Shown here in pieces: positions 32,640-46,329 of a stretch of 64,000 nt of DNA. Position 1 is the stretch's first letter. Each line of letters opens with the position of its first letter. The notes below the pieces were generated by a model. It ran no database searches, was not told where the DNA came from, and saw only the letters and a program-made list of their open reading frames with translations. The position numbers and the translations under genes are program-made. Source of the stretch: Diphasiastrum complanatum. Taxonomy: Eukaryota > Streptophyta > Lycopodiopsida > Lycopodiales > Lycopodiaceae. The stretch spans positions 45,952,059 to 46,016,058 of the forward strand of contig CM055107.1 of NCBI GenBank assembly GCA_029204225.1, given 5' to 3'.

Positions 32640-33833
32640 CTACCCTCTGAGCAATCGAGCCTCCACTGCACTTATGACCACTGTTTTACGACACTTCATA
32701 GCCCAACAAGCAGCCTTAAAGCTCAGGATTCAGTAGGCAGACCTGCAAGTGTAGGCCATTCAAGCTATTCAAGTCGCACTAGATCAAATAATAGCCACAG
32801 TAGAGGAAGAAACGCCGGCCGCTCAAAAAATCCAAAAGAAGAGGACCGAGTATTATGGGATCAACAGAAGAGTCACGAGGCCATGCTCACAACTAAGGAT
32901 ACAGAGCTGGCAACCTTATGCGCCACGCTCTAGGAAGATGAGCAGGCTCTACAGGACATCGTCAGTGAGCTAAAGATCCTCAAAAAATAGTTCACTGTCG
33001 TGCTAGAGTTCTCCACTACTCTAGATGGTAGTTTACCTTTTATTTTTCAGTACCTTATTGGACTAGCATTCTATTATTTTTCTTTGCCTTTCTAGGCTCT
33101 GCCCCTCTCTTATTCAGAACTTGTTTGCATTTATCAACTTGCATTGGAGGCAAATAGAAATGTATTTGTTTTTGTCGTCCTTACTAATTTTTTCTAAGTT
33201 AAGGACTTTGGTTATTTCTATGATATTTTCATAAGTCCTTGACTTTGTTTTGTTGTAGGCCTTTGTGCCATCATCAATTTTCCACACGATCGATGCTTCC
33301 AATTGGAGCTAGATCACATGCATGAAACCCCCCTTCTTTTTCCACACCCGTTCATCCCTTCAACTTCACAACACACACAAGTATGGTATGAGCTAGAGTA
33401 CCAACCATTAGGAGCAAAGAAGTCATCAAATGCCCTGGCAGAACATATGAAGCACTGCCATATAGTTGCCACCCTTCCAGAAGCCCTCCATCTCGCCTAT
33501 AACGAGCTCCAAACATTCTACTACAACTGCCACTAATACCATCCTGCCACCCTCATTATTTGCTACAACACGTCCTTGGCACATTATAATGCCATCATCC
33601 AAGATCCATCCATCCACCATCCCTACTCCATTTTTGAATTTCCGTTCATTGAATCCACCTCCACCATCGACTACATGCAGTTCCACCTCTCATTCTCCCG
33701 TTTCGATCTCCTTCGTCCAGGACCTTCAGTATGTTGCTCAGGCCGCACCTTCAGGATCTTCAGTACGTTGCTCAGGCCGAAGCCACCACCTCCCTCCAAA
33801 TCGAACCAGACATGCTTTTTTGTGTGTATGTAG
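32640..33833 (+). pseudogene. Unrecognised ORF remnants with splice-like junctions
   Basis: 32730-32990 encodes an S/R/N-rich linker followed by charged helix (TTKDTELATLCATL, then ALQDIVSELKILKK after a stop). tgttttgttgtag at about 33247-33259 resembles a 3' splice site in front of an open segment 33260-33536 (GAKKSSNALAEHMKHC). That frame continues after one stop to 33833 (FHLSFSRFDLLRPGPS). I do not recognise the protein. It could be a retroelement structural ORF or a host gene remnant. Confidence 0.3.
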
Positions 33834-33877
33834 GTGTGTGAGTGTGAGTGAGTGCATGTGTGTGTACGTGTGTGATA

Positions 33878-34963
<1,086 letters not shown>

Positions 34964-35755
34964 ATGCTGAGGATCAACAAACTTTCATTGAAAGATGGTG
35001 GAGATGACAAAACACTCTTCATCAGAGACAAGTCAAGAGGCAAGGGCAAAGGACAACAACACTTCAAGAAGGGCAAGCCAAGGAAGGTGGTGAGGATCAG
35101 TCCTCACAATCTGCAACATCCAGTGGCAAAAAGAAGCTGTCAAAGGTCAAGTGTTTTTTCTGTGGCAAGAAAGGACACTATGCATCAAGCTGTTTCAAGA
35201 AGAAGAACCAATCTAAGCAAGCTAACCTTACTAATGAGGATGAGTGTGAGGGTGTTGAGAGTGAAAGAGAGGATTCATTAATGATGTCTACTTTTTCATC
35301 TTTTCCTTTCAAGAATGAAGAAGTCTAGTGGATAGATAGTGTGGCTAGTTCTCATATGTCTAGTTCTAGAAACACTTTCACTAGTCTCATGCCATATCTA
35401 GGTGCAAAAAGATCAATCTATACTGCTAATGATGTAGAGTGTAGAATTGAAGGAATAGGTAGTATTCCACTACATGCATCATCATCAAAATCTTTTTGCT
35501 TACATGATGTACTTTATGTACCTAGACTAACCAAGAATCTCAGTAGTGTAGGACAATTGTTTGATAGTGGATTGGATGTCAAGTTTCAAGTTGACAAGTG
35601 TATAATCTCAAGAGAAAATGAAGTTATTGCTAGAGGATCTAGAATTGGTAAGCTGTACAAACTTGATTCTAGGGAGAGTGCTAACATTTTAGATATTGCT
35701 TATGAGACCAAGGTCCTTCAGAAGGATCTGTGGCATAAGAGATTTTGACATTCCA
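34964..35755 (+). pseudogene. Copia-D gag C-terminus and protease
   Basis: The zinc knuckle CFFCGKKGHYASSC is encoded at about 35150-35195 in the frame leading to protease. The protease site reads WIDSVASSHM, so the catalytic D-S-G is D-S-V. A stop just before it (KNEEV*) and a different upstream frame break the fusion. The region continues through VLYVPRLTKNLSSV to LWHKRF. Confidence 0.8.
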
Positions 35756-36595
35756 ATTTCAAAGCCATGCAATCTATGGTCAAGTAAGGAAAAGTTGTTG
35801 GACTACCAAAGACATTGTCAAAGGAGCTTCAACCTTGTGAAGCTTGTGTTTTGGCAAAATCACACAAAAGGCCTTTTCCTAGATCAAGCATCAAAACAAA
35901 GCAACCATTTTGAATGCGCGCACTTTGATGTTCATTTCTCATCAACTAAGGCCAAAGGAGGAACAAATTTCTTTGTTTCCTTTCTAGATGATTATACAAG
36001 ATATTCTTGGAACTATATGCTGTCTTTTAAAGCCATGGTCTATGATATTTTTCCTACTTTCAAAGCTTATGTAGAAAAGCAATCTTCTTTCAAGTTGAAA
36101 GCTTTGAGAAGTGACAGTGGAATACACCTCCAATAAGTTTAAAGATTTTTGTGAGAGAGAGAGAATTCAAAGAGAGTTTTCTTGTTCATATACTCCTCAA
36201 CAAAATGGAGTTGATGCGAGAAAAAATAGAACTTTGTGTGAATGTGCAAAAGCCATTAGGCTAGAAGCTTCTTTGCCTAAAGAGTTTTGGGGAGAGGCAG
36301 TTGCATGTGCAAACTATCTTTGTAATAGGCTTCCTAATCTTGCAATAGGATGAAAAACACCATTTGAGATGTTGTATAAGAGAAAGCCTAAGGTAGATCA
36401 TCTTAGGATTTTTGGTTGTGTATGCTTTGTGCATGTGCCTCTAGAAACTAGGAAGAAGGAAGATCCTAGTGCAGTTAAAGAAATTTTTGTAGGATATGCA
36501 TCTACTAAAAAAGCATACAAAATATATCTTCCCTCTACTAACAAGAATGTTGTTAGTTGAGATGTGATCTTCCATGAAGATCAGAAGTTTGGATG
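35756..36595 (+). pseudogene. Copia-D integrase
   Basis: FFVSFLDDYTRYSWN, LKALRSDSG, then after a one-base frame change EYTSNKFKDF and YTPQQNGVDARKNRT, and IFGCVCFVHVP with EIFVGYAS. The core D, D, E positions can be placed. The zinc finger part (35756-35870) is frameshifted. Stops at about 36350 and 36560. Confidence 0.82.
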
Positions 36596-36861
36596 ATGCA
36601 CAGATCAAGGAGTCTCATGCAAGATCAATCATCAATCTTGATGCTGTCCAAGAAGTGGTGAGGCCGAGGCTTGAGGAGGAGCAAATTCAAGCTACCACAC
36701 CAAGAAGATCTACAAGAGCAAGATATGTGCCAAGGAGGCTCACATATGATGAGGAAGAAAGGCAAGTGTAAGGTGAAACTTTCTATCATGCTCTCTTCAT
36801 ATTAGATGAAGAGCCTAAAGATGTCCAAGAAGCTCTTCAATCCAAGATATGGACTAAAGCA

Positions 36862-37767
36862 ATGACCCAAGAGTTTGAAGCCTTGATGTCAAACAACACA
36901 TGGGAGCTTGTGGAGCCACCAAACAACATGCATGTGATTGGATGTAAGTGGCTTTTCAGAATCAAGTATAATCATGATGGATCTATCAACAAGTATAAAG
37001 CAAGACTTTGTGCCAAAGGCTACTCACAAATCAAAGGTCTTGACTATGAAGACACCTTTGCACCTGTTGCAAAGATGGTAACAATTCGAATACTCATATC
37101 TCTTACATGTTTTCACAATTGGAGTATGTTCCAGCTTGATGTTTCTAATGCATTTATCAATGGTTACCTTGAGGAGGAGATTTACATGGAGCAACCTCCT
37201 GGTTTTGTGAAAGAAGGTGATGAATCAAAAGTTCGTCTTTTGTTCAAAAGCCTCTATGGACTAGAACAAGCACCAAGGTCTTGGTATGCAAGCCTCAACT
37301 CCTATCTCATATCACTCAGATTTTGTCTAAGTGAATATGACCCTTCTTTGTATTATGAGTTTGTAGATAGTTTTGTAATCATTCTTCTCATCTATGTAGA
37401 CGATATCATTCTTTGTGGAAATAATGAGAAGCTAGTTGAAGAAACTAAGAATTCACTTGGTAGTGAGTTTAAGATGCACTTAGGAGTTCTTCACTATATT
37501 CTAGGCCTTGAAATAGATTTTTGAAAAGGTCAAGCCTTTATAAGTCAAAGTAGATATGCACTTTCCATGCTCAAGAAATTCCAAATGGAAAATTGTAAAG
37601 GCATAGATACACCCATGGAGCACATTGTAAAAGTTCCTATGAAAGATGATGAAAAATCCTTTGTGGACATCACTCTTTATAAGAGTCTTATTCACTCACT
37701 TATATGGTTAACAATGACTAGGCCTAATCTAAGCTTTAGTGTTCATAAGCTAAGTCAACACATGTAG
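36862..37767 (+). pseudogene. Copia-D reverse transcriptase
   Basis: A 220-codon open segment: FEALMSNNTWELVEPP, GCKWLFRIKYN, KARLCAKGY, FQLDVSNAFINGYLEEE, LYGLEQAPRSWY, and catalytic YVDDIILCG intact. A single stop (EIDF*) separates the thumb/connection segment, which continues in the same frame to a second stop at 37765. This RT was functional until recently compared with its neighbours. Confidence 0.88.
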
Positions 37768-38385
37768 GATCCAAAGTTATATTACTGGAAGTTGGCTAAA
37801 AGAATCTTGAGGTATATATCTTCTACCTTAGATTATGGATTATTTTACAAAGGAGAAGATTTGACTTTGATTGCTTTTTCAAATTCGGATCTTCCAGGAG
37901 ACAGGTTGGATAGAAAATCCACAAGTGCTTACACTATTTTTCTTGGAGGGAACTTGGTTTCTTGGCTATCAAAGAAGCAAGCAACTATTTCCTTATCATC
38001 CTGTGAAGCTAAATACAAATCTCTTACAACCACAACAAAGGAGATTTTATGGATCAAAAGGCTACTTTTGGAGCTAAAGTGTTATGCCGTTGAAGATCTT
38101 CCAATTATCAAGAATGATAATATTTCTGCTCAAGCTCTTGCAAATAATCCAGTGTTCCATGCAAGGAGCAAACACATCGAGGTAGCTCATCATTTTGTAA
38201 GAGAAAAAGTCATTGGGAGAGAGATCTCATTGGAGCACGTTAAATCTTCAAATTGTGTCGCAGATCTTCTCACCAAGCCATTACTCAAGAATGTCTTTAT
38301 CAAGATGAGATCTAATCTTGGCCTAATTTCAAAGTCTATGTTGGATAGGATCATAAATTTTAAGGAGGAGTGTGAAGATTAGTAA
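37768..38385 (+). pseudogene. Copia-D RNase H
   Basis: Open in the same frame as RT: LAKRILRYISSTLDYG, AFSNSDLPGDRLDRKS, WLSKKQATISLSSCEAKY, ARSKHIEVAHHFVREK, ADLLTKPL. The first catalytic motif D-S-D is N-S-D. It ends inside the polypurine tract and LTR start. Confidence 0.88.
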
Positions 38386-39096
38386 AATATTATCTTTCTA
38401 TCTCGAGTTTTGGGGCCATGTCCATGATTATTTCCATTGTAATCTATGTTCTACATAAAAGGTATGTGAATTGAGCACATAACCTTCTAGAATAGGTCGA
38501 GTTTGAGTTAAGTAGAATCAATTTTGATGATATGCAAAAGTTTAAATAGCATGCAATGTCTTTCTGTATGCATGCAAGCCACATGCAATCAGTGCATGCA
38601 ACACGCAAAGTGGTTTCTGTGATCTACACATGTCTAGGCAGTATTATGAGTTGACATGTAGTACATGCAATATCCATGCATGCAGTTACACATGTGGATC
38701 TTTGGTAGGCAAGTTAACTTAGTTAAGTGGACTTTCCATGCAACTCCACCGTAGGAATTCGAGTATCTTTCATATAGGAAAATATTGGCATGTTTTGCCA
38801 TATTGTGAATAATGAGATTTTGGTGTTTTGGACTCATTCTCTCTCTACTCGAGTTTTCTATCATTGATTTTCTCTCTCTACCCGAGAGCAGCCTATTTTT
38901 CCCATACTGAGCACTTAGAATTATTTCTGACATTCAATTCTCATAGTAAGAAGTTAGATTTTCAGATGTATGCCATTGTGCTCTTGCCATAGATTTTTCA
39001 AGTATACTGTTCTCTGATCAGTCTTGTGCAATCACAACACCTCAATAAGATCCTGTAGGGTGTGTAGTGAAGTTCACACGTGCTAAAAACTTCACA
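38371..39096 (+). repeat. Copia-D 3' LTR
   Basis: tgtgaagattag to aaaacttcaca, 726 bp, preceded by aaggaggag. It matches 39644-40371 in the opposite orientation. Confidence 0.88.
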
Positions 39097-39643
39097 CTAT
39101 CCAAGGCGCAACAACGAAAACTTGTAATTAGATCTCATCCATATCAGCTGATTGCTAGCCAACTATATCGAATAGGGGCAGATAATATCATTTGGCATTG
39201 TATCCTAGACAAGTCAGATCATGTCCCTCTCGCATGAAGCAATGGGAGGCAGACACTTTGCAGTGGATGTAATAGTATGCAAGATTCTACAATCTGGTTG
39301 CTGTTGGCCAACAATGCACAAGGATACTGAGGCATGTATCAAGCAATGTGATGTATGTTAGAGGGTATGCAGACCAACAAAAGCAAATCATGAGTTGTTA
39401 CATTCTGTATTGACTCAAGCGCCATTTGCAAAATGGGGACTTGATTACATCGGCCTATTCACCCAGCCACTCGCAGTACCCAAGCCCGATATATCATCAT
39501 GGCTACAAAATATCTCACAAAGTGGGTTGAAGCCAAAGCAGTGCGCATAGCAAATGCTAGGTCCACCGCGAAGTTCCTTTACGAAAATATCATTGTGCGC
39601 TTCGGATGCCCAGTGAAGATAGTCAGCGATCGGAAAACTCACT
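39097..39643 (+). pseudogene. Gypsy-3 integrase fragment
   Basis: Plus-strand frames read HEAMGGRHF, CDVC in the zinc domain, APFAKWGLDYIGLF, then MATKYLTKWVEAKAV, ENIIVRFGCPVKIVSD. The fragment is bounded exactly by the outer ends of two inverted Copia-D family LTRs. It has one frameshift and several stops. Confidence 0.82.
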
Positions 39644-40371
39644 TGTGAAGTTTTTAGCACATGTGAACTTCACCACACACCTTACAGGATCTTTATGAGG
39701 TGTTGTGAGTGCACAAGAATGATCAATGAGTAGAATACTCAAAAATTCCAAGGCAAGAGTACAATGACATACAACAGACTGAAAAAACTAACTCCTTATT
39801 ATGAGAGATGGATATCAAAAAATATTCTAAGTGATCACTATGGCAAAAACAGCCTGCTCTCGGGTAGAGAGAGAAAATCAACACCAAAAACTTGGGTGGA
39901 GAGAGAATGAGCCAAAATCACCAAGATCTCAATATTCACAATATGGCAAAACAAGCCAACGTTTCTCTACATCAAAGAGGCTCGAATTCCTATAATGGAG
40001 TTGCATGGAAAGTCCACTTCATTTAGTTAACTCAACTATCATGGATCCACATGTAAAACTGCATGCATGGATATTGCATGTATTCCATGTCAACTCTCAA
40101 AATTACCTAGACATGTGTAGATCATTTAACTTGGTTTGCATGTTGCATGCACTGATTGCATGTTGCATGCATGCACATTGAATGACTATGCATGTTATCT
40201 AAACTTTTGCATGACATCATAAATGAATCTACCTAACTCAAACTCGACCTATTCTAAGAAGGTTATGTGCTCAATTCACATACCTCTATGTACAATCAAA
40301 TACACAAAAGAAATAAGGTAAGCATAGCTTTCAAAGTCAAGATAGGATGATATTTTTAACCATTCTTCACA
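39644..40371 (-). repeat. Copia-D' 3' LTR
   Basis: tgtgaagttttt to cattcttcaca, 728 bp, matching 38371-39096 reversed. It contains a cluster of tgcatgca words near 40060-40190. Confidence 0.88.
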
Positions 40372-40386
40372 CTCCTTAAAATATAT

Positions 40387-41215
40387 TTACCTATTCAAAA
40401 TAGACTTTGAGATTAAGCCAAGAATAGACCTCATCTTGACAAATATATTCTTGAGCAATGGCTTGGTGAGAAGATCTGCAGCACAATTTGAAGTTCCAAC
40501 ATGCTCCAATGAGATCTCTCTCCCAATAACTTTTTCTCTTACAAAATGATGAGCTACCTCAATGTGTTTGCTCCTTGCATGGAACACATGATTGTTTGCA
40601 AGAGCCTGAGTCGAGTTGATAATTGGAAGGTCTTCATCTCCATAACACTTAAGCTCCAAGAGTAGTTTTTTGATCCATAAAACTTCCTTTTGTTGTGGTT
40701 GTAAGAAATTTGTACTCAGATTCACAGGATGATAAGGATATAGTTGTTTGTTTCTTTGATAGCCAAGAAACTAGATTCCTTCCATGAAAAATTGTGTAAG
40801 CACTAGTGGATTTTCTATCCAGCCTGTCTCCTGCAAAATTTGAGTCTGAAAAAGCAACCAAAGTTAGATCTTCTGCTTTGTAGATCAATCCAAATTCTAA
40901 GGTAGAAGATATATATCTCAAGATTCTTTTAGCCAACTTCCAATGATATATCTCTGGATCCTACATGTGTTGGCTTAACTTATGCACACTAAAGCTTAGA
41001 TCAGGCCTTGTTATAGTTAACTATATAAGTGAGCCAATAAGACTCCTATAAAGAGTGATGTCCTCGAAGGATCTTTCATCATCTTTCATAGGATTGGTGT
41101 ATCTATGCCTTTATAGTTTTCCATTTGGAATTTCTTAAGCATGAAAAGTGGATATCTACTTTGACTTATGAAAGCATGATCTTTCCAAAAATTAATTTCT
41201 AGGCCTAAAATGTAG
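40387..41215 (-). pseudogene. Copia-D' RNase H and RT end
   Basis: AKRILRYISSTLEFG, AFSDSNFAGDRLDRKS, WLSKKQTTISLSSCESEY, then after a frameshift LWIKKLLLELKCYGDE, ARSKHIEVAHHFVREK. The catalytic D-S-D is D-S-N here. RT sequence before it is decayed. Confidence 0.85.
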
Positions 41216-41465
41216 TGCAGAATTTGGCAGTGGTTCGTGCAACATCAGCAGTTCACACAACTTTGGCTTCCACCCATTTGGTGAGATAAATATGTTGCCA
41301 GGATGATGTATCAGGTTTGTGAACTCCTTGCAGTGGGGTGGATAGGGCCAATATAGTCCAATCCCCACTTCTTGAATGGAGCTTGAGCTAGCACTGGAGG
41401 GTGATTTGGTCGGATCTCTTCCGCTGTTGCTTGACGTAGCTCTGGATTCTCTGTAGGTAGTATTC
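41216..41465 (-). pseudogene. Gypsy-4 integrase fragment
   Basis: Minus-strand reading gives AQAPFKKWGLDYIGPI and IILATYLSHQMG, the start of the gypsy integrase core. It directly abuts Copia-D'. It matches the Gypsy-3 block but is in opposite orientation. Confidence 0.7.
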
Positions 41466-41889
41466 TACCATATCTCAATACAACGTAAAGGCTTTTGCAA
41501 CAATGGATCTGAGTGGATCTTGTTTAGGTGATGATCAGTGAATGATGATAGAAAGGAATGGAAGGAACACGAATAACTAACAGATTTTACTGGACAACAA
41601 TTGAAATGGTTATTGAGAGAGGAGTGTATGGTGGCACAGATGTGAATGTAACTGATCACACAAAAAAAATGGATGTTGTAACAGAGGAGTTGGCAACACT
41701 GCTGGCCTTGATGGTGCCGGGGTGGGTGGGGTCTATGGCCTCCCCCCTGAGGCCCCAGCACAAGGGTTTAGGGAATTGCGTTGGCCCCCAACACTAAATG
41801 GTATGACTTGTATAAGATCGAACATGTATTTCGTGAGTCAAGTCCACTAGTAGTTTCAACAATTTTTTGGATTTTTTAAGATTTTCTTA
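41466..41889. other. Unassigned sequence
   Basis: A short plus-strand open frame (41558-41797) shows no domain. tggcctcccccctgaggcc is a local GC-rich imperfect palindrome near 41738. Confidence 0.3.
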
Positions 41890-42740
41890 ACATGAACCTT
41901 CGCTGATTGATACATGATTTGTCACAATGTATTACCACTTTAGGGAGCTCGATGAGAGTTCTTGTTGGTGAAGGATGGTTCAACGAAGGTTCTGAAAGCA
42001 ATTTGGGCATGATTTGGGCTAGGAACCTTTGCCACTATACTTTTGATAGAGACTAACCTTCGTAGACTTGCAAGGAAGTACAGATTGATGATTAGAGAGC
42101 TGGCAAGGGCTAGTAGGCGAAGGTTTTCATGGTGAGAAATAGTCTGGCGAAGGTTTAGAGGGTAATTTGGCACTTTTGAGAGCTGAGAATGTTCGCCGGA
42201 CTAGTTATAGATAATATTAACCTTTGTTGACTTCACAGATACTTCAAAACAATGTTTTATGACTATTCTGAACTTGGTGATGATAATGATATACTGGTGA
42301 AAGTTTATGAAGGTTGGTGAGGATTCATAGGACATAGACTTTTTTCTGAACACTGGGAATGTTCACCAACTTTATCCAAGCTAAAAAACATGGAGAAGTA
42401 GTGACTCGCAAACTGGCGAAGGTTTACACTATTGATATTGAAGTTGGAGAGGGTTCTGATGGCAAATTCCTATTTTTGGAGTCTAAGAACCTTCGCCAGA
42501 GACCATACACTCAGTATTACTCTTCGTTGACCTCCAAGATGACTCTAATGCTAAAAATAAAGCTAGACAAAGGTTGTCTGGGGTGTTTTGGGCTACTATG
42601 AGATTCTGGACATTTTTTACAAAGGTTTTTTCATTTTTCAGAATATTTTTTGGCAATTTTGGCAAACTAGCTAGGAAATTACCTTCGCCTGACTAATTGT
42701 AGGTACTGATGATGTGGTAGAATGTACTGTCAGGTGGGCA
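41890..42740. repeat. Degenerate repeats with paired GCGAAGGTT / AACCTTCGCC boxes
   Basis: About five loosely repeated modules. Each has a forward box (ggcgaaggtt, ggtgaaagtt) and then, some 60-100 bases on, the complementary box (aacctttgcc, aatgttcgcc, aatgttcacc, aaccttcgcc, taccttcgcc at about 42029, 42188, 42357, 42488, 42681). Spacing is 131-193 bp. Each module could fold into a stem. The origin is unknown. Confidence 0.5.
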
Positions 42741-43040
42741 AAGGTTGGTTTGATCAGAGCAGAAAGCTATGAGGTTTGATAGGTGTTTTTTGGCTCTTTT
42801 TTGGATAGTTTGTCAAAACTACATGGTGTTTTTTTTATTTATACGGTGCTGGGATTTGATGTTTCTCACCTCTCAATCTATCTCCACAGATCATACAAGC
42901 AACAAATCTAACCTTCTCAAGGGAATAGTGCTTCCCTTGCGAAGTTAGCTTGCAAAACCTACTCTAACCACACCTACATTAACCACATCTAACTAACTGC
43001 CCTACTTTAACCACAAGCAATAAGAGCAAGAATACAATAC
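42741..43040. other. Unassigned sequence
   Basis: No feature seen apart from a run of t near 42832. Confidence 0.3.
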
Positions 43041-43140
43041 AATGGGGAAAGTGCTTACTTCCTATCCTCTCTACTTTCTTAGAAATCATTAACAACATGC
43101 AAATAGAAAGAAAAAACAAATGGGAAGCAAATACAAAATA

Positions 43141-43176
<36 letters not shown>

Positions 43177-43650
43177 GTTCTATTCACATTTGGACATAAT
43201 CCCTCCTCCTATTGAACATGGAAATATGGTACAAATGGTGCCTTTTTATGGATGGAAAAGGCCCTTGTCCCTTTCTCCTATTGGTTAATCACAATGGCAA
43301 GGATCCTAATCCAAGCCATCTAAAATTAACACAAAATGAATCTAGTGGTTCTAGGAAAGCACAAGGGCACTCACATGATTCATGTGAGTTCTAATTTGGG
43401 CCCTTTTAGCGGGGAGGTGCTTACTTCCTATCCTCTCTACTCTCTTAGAAATCATTAACAACATGCAAATAGAAAGAAAAAACAAATGGGGAGCAAATAT
43501 AAAATACAAAACATGAGAGAGAGAGAGAGAGAGAGAGGAAGCAATGATGTTCTGTTCAAAATTTTGGACATAATCTCCTCCTCTTATTGAACATGCAAAT
43601 ATGGTACAAATGGTGTCTTTTTATGGATGGGGAAGGCCCTTGCCCCTTGT
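43041..43650. repeat. Tandem duplication with (GA)n tracts
   Basis: The unit gtgcttacttcctatcctc..aatggtgcctttttatggatgg occurs at about 43050-43255 and again at 43420-43632, about 370 bp apart. Each carries a GA run (43144-43172 and 43515-43537) at the same place. Identity is over 90% by eye. Confidence 0.85.
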
Positions 43651-44820
43651 TATGTCCATGTCCTGTATAAGAGAATCGGATTAGTTCCTGACGTGGATAG
43701 CCGGTCACTCTAGATGTATGTGATTATTAGTTATGCTACATCATTTCGGACGTGGTCGTATCAAGTAATTAATAATCATATGAGGGCCCAGACCTATAAT
43801 TGGACATAGGAGCACATGCATGGTGAAGACTGCTTCAATGCAAGAATAGGAGGTCAATAGCTCAATATAGGTTGCATGGGGATCCTAGGAGGAATATTCT
43901 CTCTCTTGAGGAGAATATGTCCATTGGAAACTCGCCCATCCTTCTATTGTGAATTTAGATTCTTGAGCCAGTTTCTCCTCCTCTCTCTTGTGTTCTTCAC
44001 TATGGCTTGGGGGCTAGGTCCAAGAGGAAACTCTAGGAGGAATCTAGGTTTGGATGGGTGGTTTTGCTCCACATGTGTCCTTTTTGTTGTTTTGCAACAG
44101 GATCTAGTCAGATATTCATAAGGCGATCATTACAGTCGCAAAGCTATGGATTTGAATCAATCAGAAGGTGGAGCTACTTCTTGTATTTTCTCAATTTTTG
44201 TGGATGTCTCCTTGCATGCTACTTCCAGGTGGTGGAATTGATCTCCAAGTAGGTGGCTTCTCTGAATTTGGTGTACTTTCAACCTAAAGATCATAATTAT
44301 GGTTTTCTCCATAGTTTTTGGTGGAAATCAAAGGATTTTTTATGATTAGTGAATTTTTCACCTAGAATTGAAGTTTTTTGTTTGAAATTGATCATAGGTA
44401 CTGATGTAGTACGTTTTCCAGATTGTACTTGCTGTTTTACAGTGATTAATAATTGGATCTAATGATTGCATGATGTTTGAATAGTCAAAAGGTTGATTAG
44501 ATAGTGATTTTGGACCAAAAATTGGGGTTTTTGGACCATAAATGGGCTATAGAAACCATTTTTGACTAGAATCAAAACTTTTAGTGTCTACATGCAATGG
44601 ATTAATAGGGATTTGGATCTGATTGCACTTATTTGTGGATTTTCCCCACAAATTTTGGTCGAGTCAATGAAGTCGATGTCGATCAAATTGAGTCGGTCCT
44701 GTCCTGCTTCAAGTCGTTGTTTGTACAAATTGTTTGACTTATGCGAGTAAGACTGCTATCCATATAGAGAGAGAATATAGTGCTCAAGAACTGAATTTAG
44801 GTGAGTAGGAGTGAAGATTA
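43651..44820. other. Unassigned, LTR- or leader-like sequence
   Basis: Starts tgttatgtccatgtcctgt, with a style typical of LTR starts, and contains repeated ctaggagga. Its second copy is not in the window. No coding domain is recognised. Confidence 0.25.
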
Positions 44821-46329
44821 ACTCCAACAACAAGTATTTCCCAATGAAGAGGAAGCTCAAATAACAGGACAGGAGATTGTGTTCTATCAACCTCCTGATA
44901 CTGAAACAACACAAGAGCAAGCAATTTTACCATATGTTTCTCTCGCTATAGAAGAAAATATAGAATAGAAAATTTACTTTTATTACATTTCAAGTGTACA
45001 TAAACATGTACATATTATCATCAAAAGATAGATACATTATTACTTGTACACAACCCATCTTTGGAATTTTCATTGATATGAATATGGATTGTTGCAATCG
45101 AGCTGTGTCTATGTGATAGCACTGTATTACAGTTTATACTTGTTTTCTATTCCATAATGATGATGGAATTTTATTTTTTTGATACTAAATTTTAGTGTTT
45201 ATTCAATATTTGAATAGTTTTGCCAATATTTCCACATTTGATCTCAAGCTTGTGTCTGTTACGTACTTGCAAACAATTGAAACAAATTGTGCTGCATCAA
45301 GAAAAGCATATAGCATATGGATGATTGTTGATATAAGTTATTAAAGAAGAATAAAAATGTTTATAGCTACTTACTAGTTTACCAATGGAAATGAATCTGA
45401 AATATGTGGGTATATCATATTGTTAGAGAAATAGTTTTGGCCTAATGTAGCTCATATTAAAAGAAAAAAACCAATTTAATCGGACTGTTTTTGAGCATGT
45501 GGTTATTTTTTATGGATTTTTTATGTCATTATACACTTTACATCGAAATGATTCTTAAGTTGAGGCATAAGGAGTAACCCATTCATCACTTCTAAAACTA
45601 GGTAGTGGAATGGTCTAGATTTTTTCAAAACCCCCTTTTAAATCAATTTATAGAAAAAGATTTCACAATCAACAAGTTCCTTTGGAGTTCTACCTCTATA
45701 TTGCAATTGTCCAATATCAGCATGTAGTACATCCAATTCACACTTGCAAAACACCCCGATGGTTCCCATTTATTTATATTGGAAGGATATAAATCTGTAA
45801 TAGAAAAGTGATCAGATTAACACTTTAGAAATAAATGATCTAGAATGGGAGAAATATAAGTGCAAATAATATATCAATACTCACAATTGCTTTTTTTGTG
45901 ATCATGACAATTCAGTCCTTGCACATTTAAATCTGAATGCGTCACACATGTTGAACTAATATTTCAGATATAGATTTTTTTCCTGATGATGTTTTGAAAT
46001 CCATAATTCTGGCCTTCCAATAAGATCGAAATGATAGTTTTGTCTTCTTGCTTTTTCAAAATTTTCCTTTTGATGATGGACGCAGCAAACCCAAGAGTTT
46101 TTTGAATACTTTTTTGGCACCCATAATTCATTGTCATTTTTCTCATTGAAGAGAACCACGTAGTCTATTGAGGAGCATGGTTTCCTTGATGGTGCCATTT
46201 GTTATTTGTAGAAAGCTATAGCTTGTTGAGAATCAATGTAAACAAAATTTTGGAACACTGAGCTTTTTGCTGCTATGGGTTAACTCTAGTTAAGTAGTAA
46301 ACCATGATTTAACAAAGTATTCTTATAAA
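44821..46329. other. AT-rich intergenic sequence
   Basis: A 41-codon open stretch without ATG (44845-44967, QEIVFYQPPDTETTQEQ) and an 80-codon minus-strand frame (46198-45956, starting MAPSRKPCSS) look somewhat coding but match nothing I know. Otherwise nothing is seen. The left arm of the inverted duplication starts at about 46330. Confidence 0.35.

Larger units (their letters stand above)
34964..39096 (+). mobile_element. Copia-D: 5'-truncated Ty1/copia element with 3' LTR
   Basis: Plus-strand gag end, protease, integrase, RT, RNase H, polypurine aaggaggag and 3' LTR 38371-39096, all in standard order. No 5' LTR. The most complete pol in the window, disabled by several stops and frameshifts. 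Confidence 0.88.
39644..41215 (-). mobile_element. Copia-D': 3' end of a Copia-D family element, inverted
   Basis: 3' LTR 39644-40371, polypurine (minus TTTTAAGGAG), RNase H 40387-40936 and the RT end to 41215, where it is truncated. Same family as Copia-D, facing it. Confidence 0.85.
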
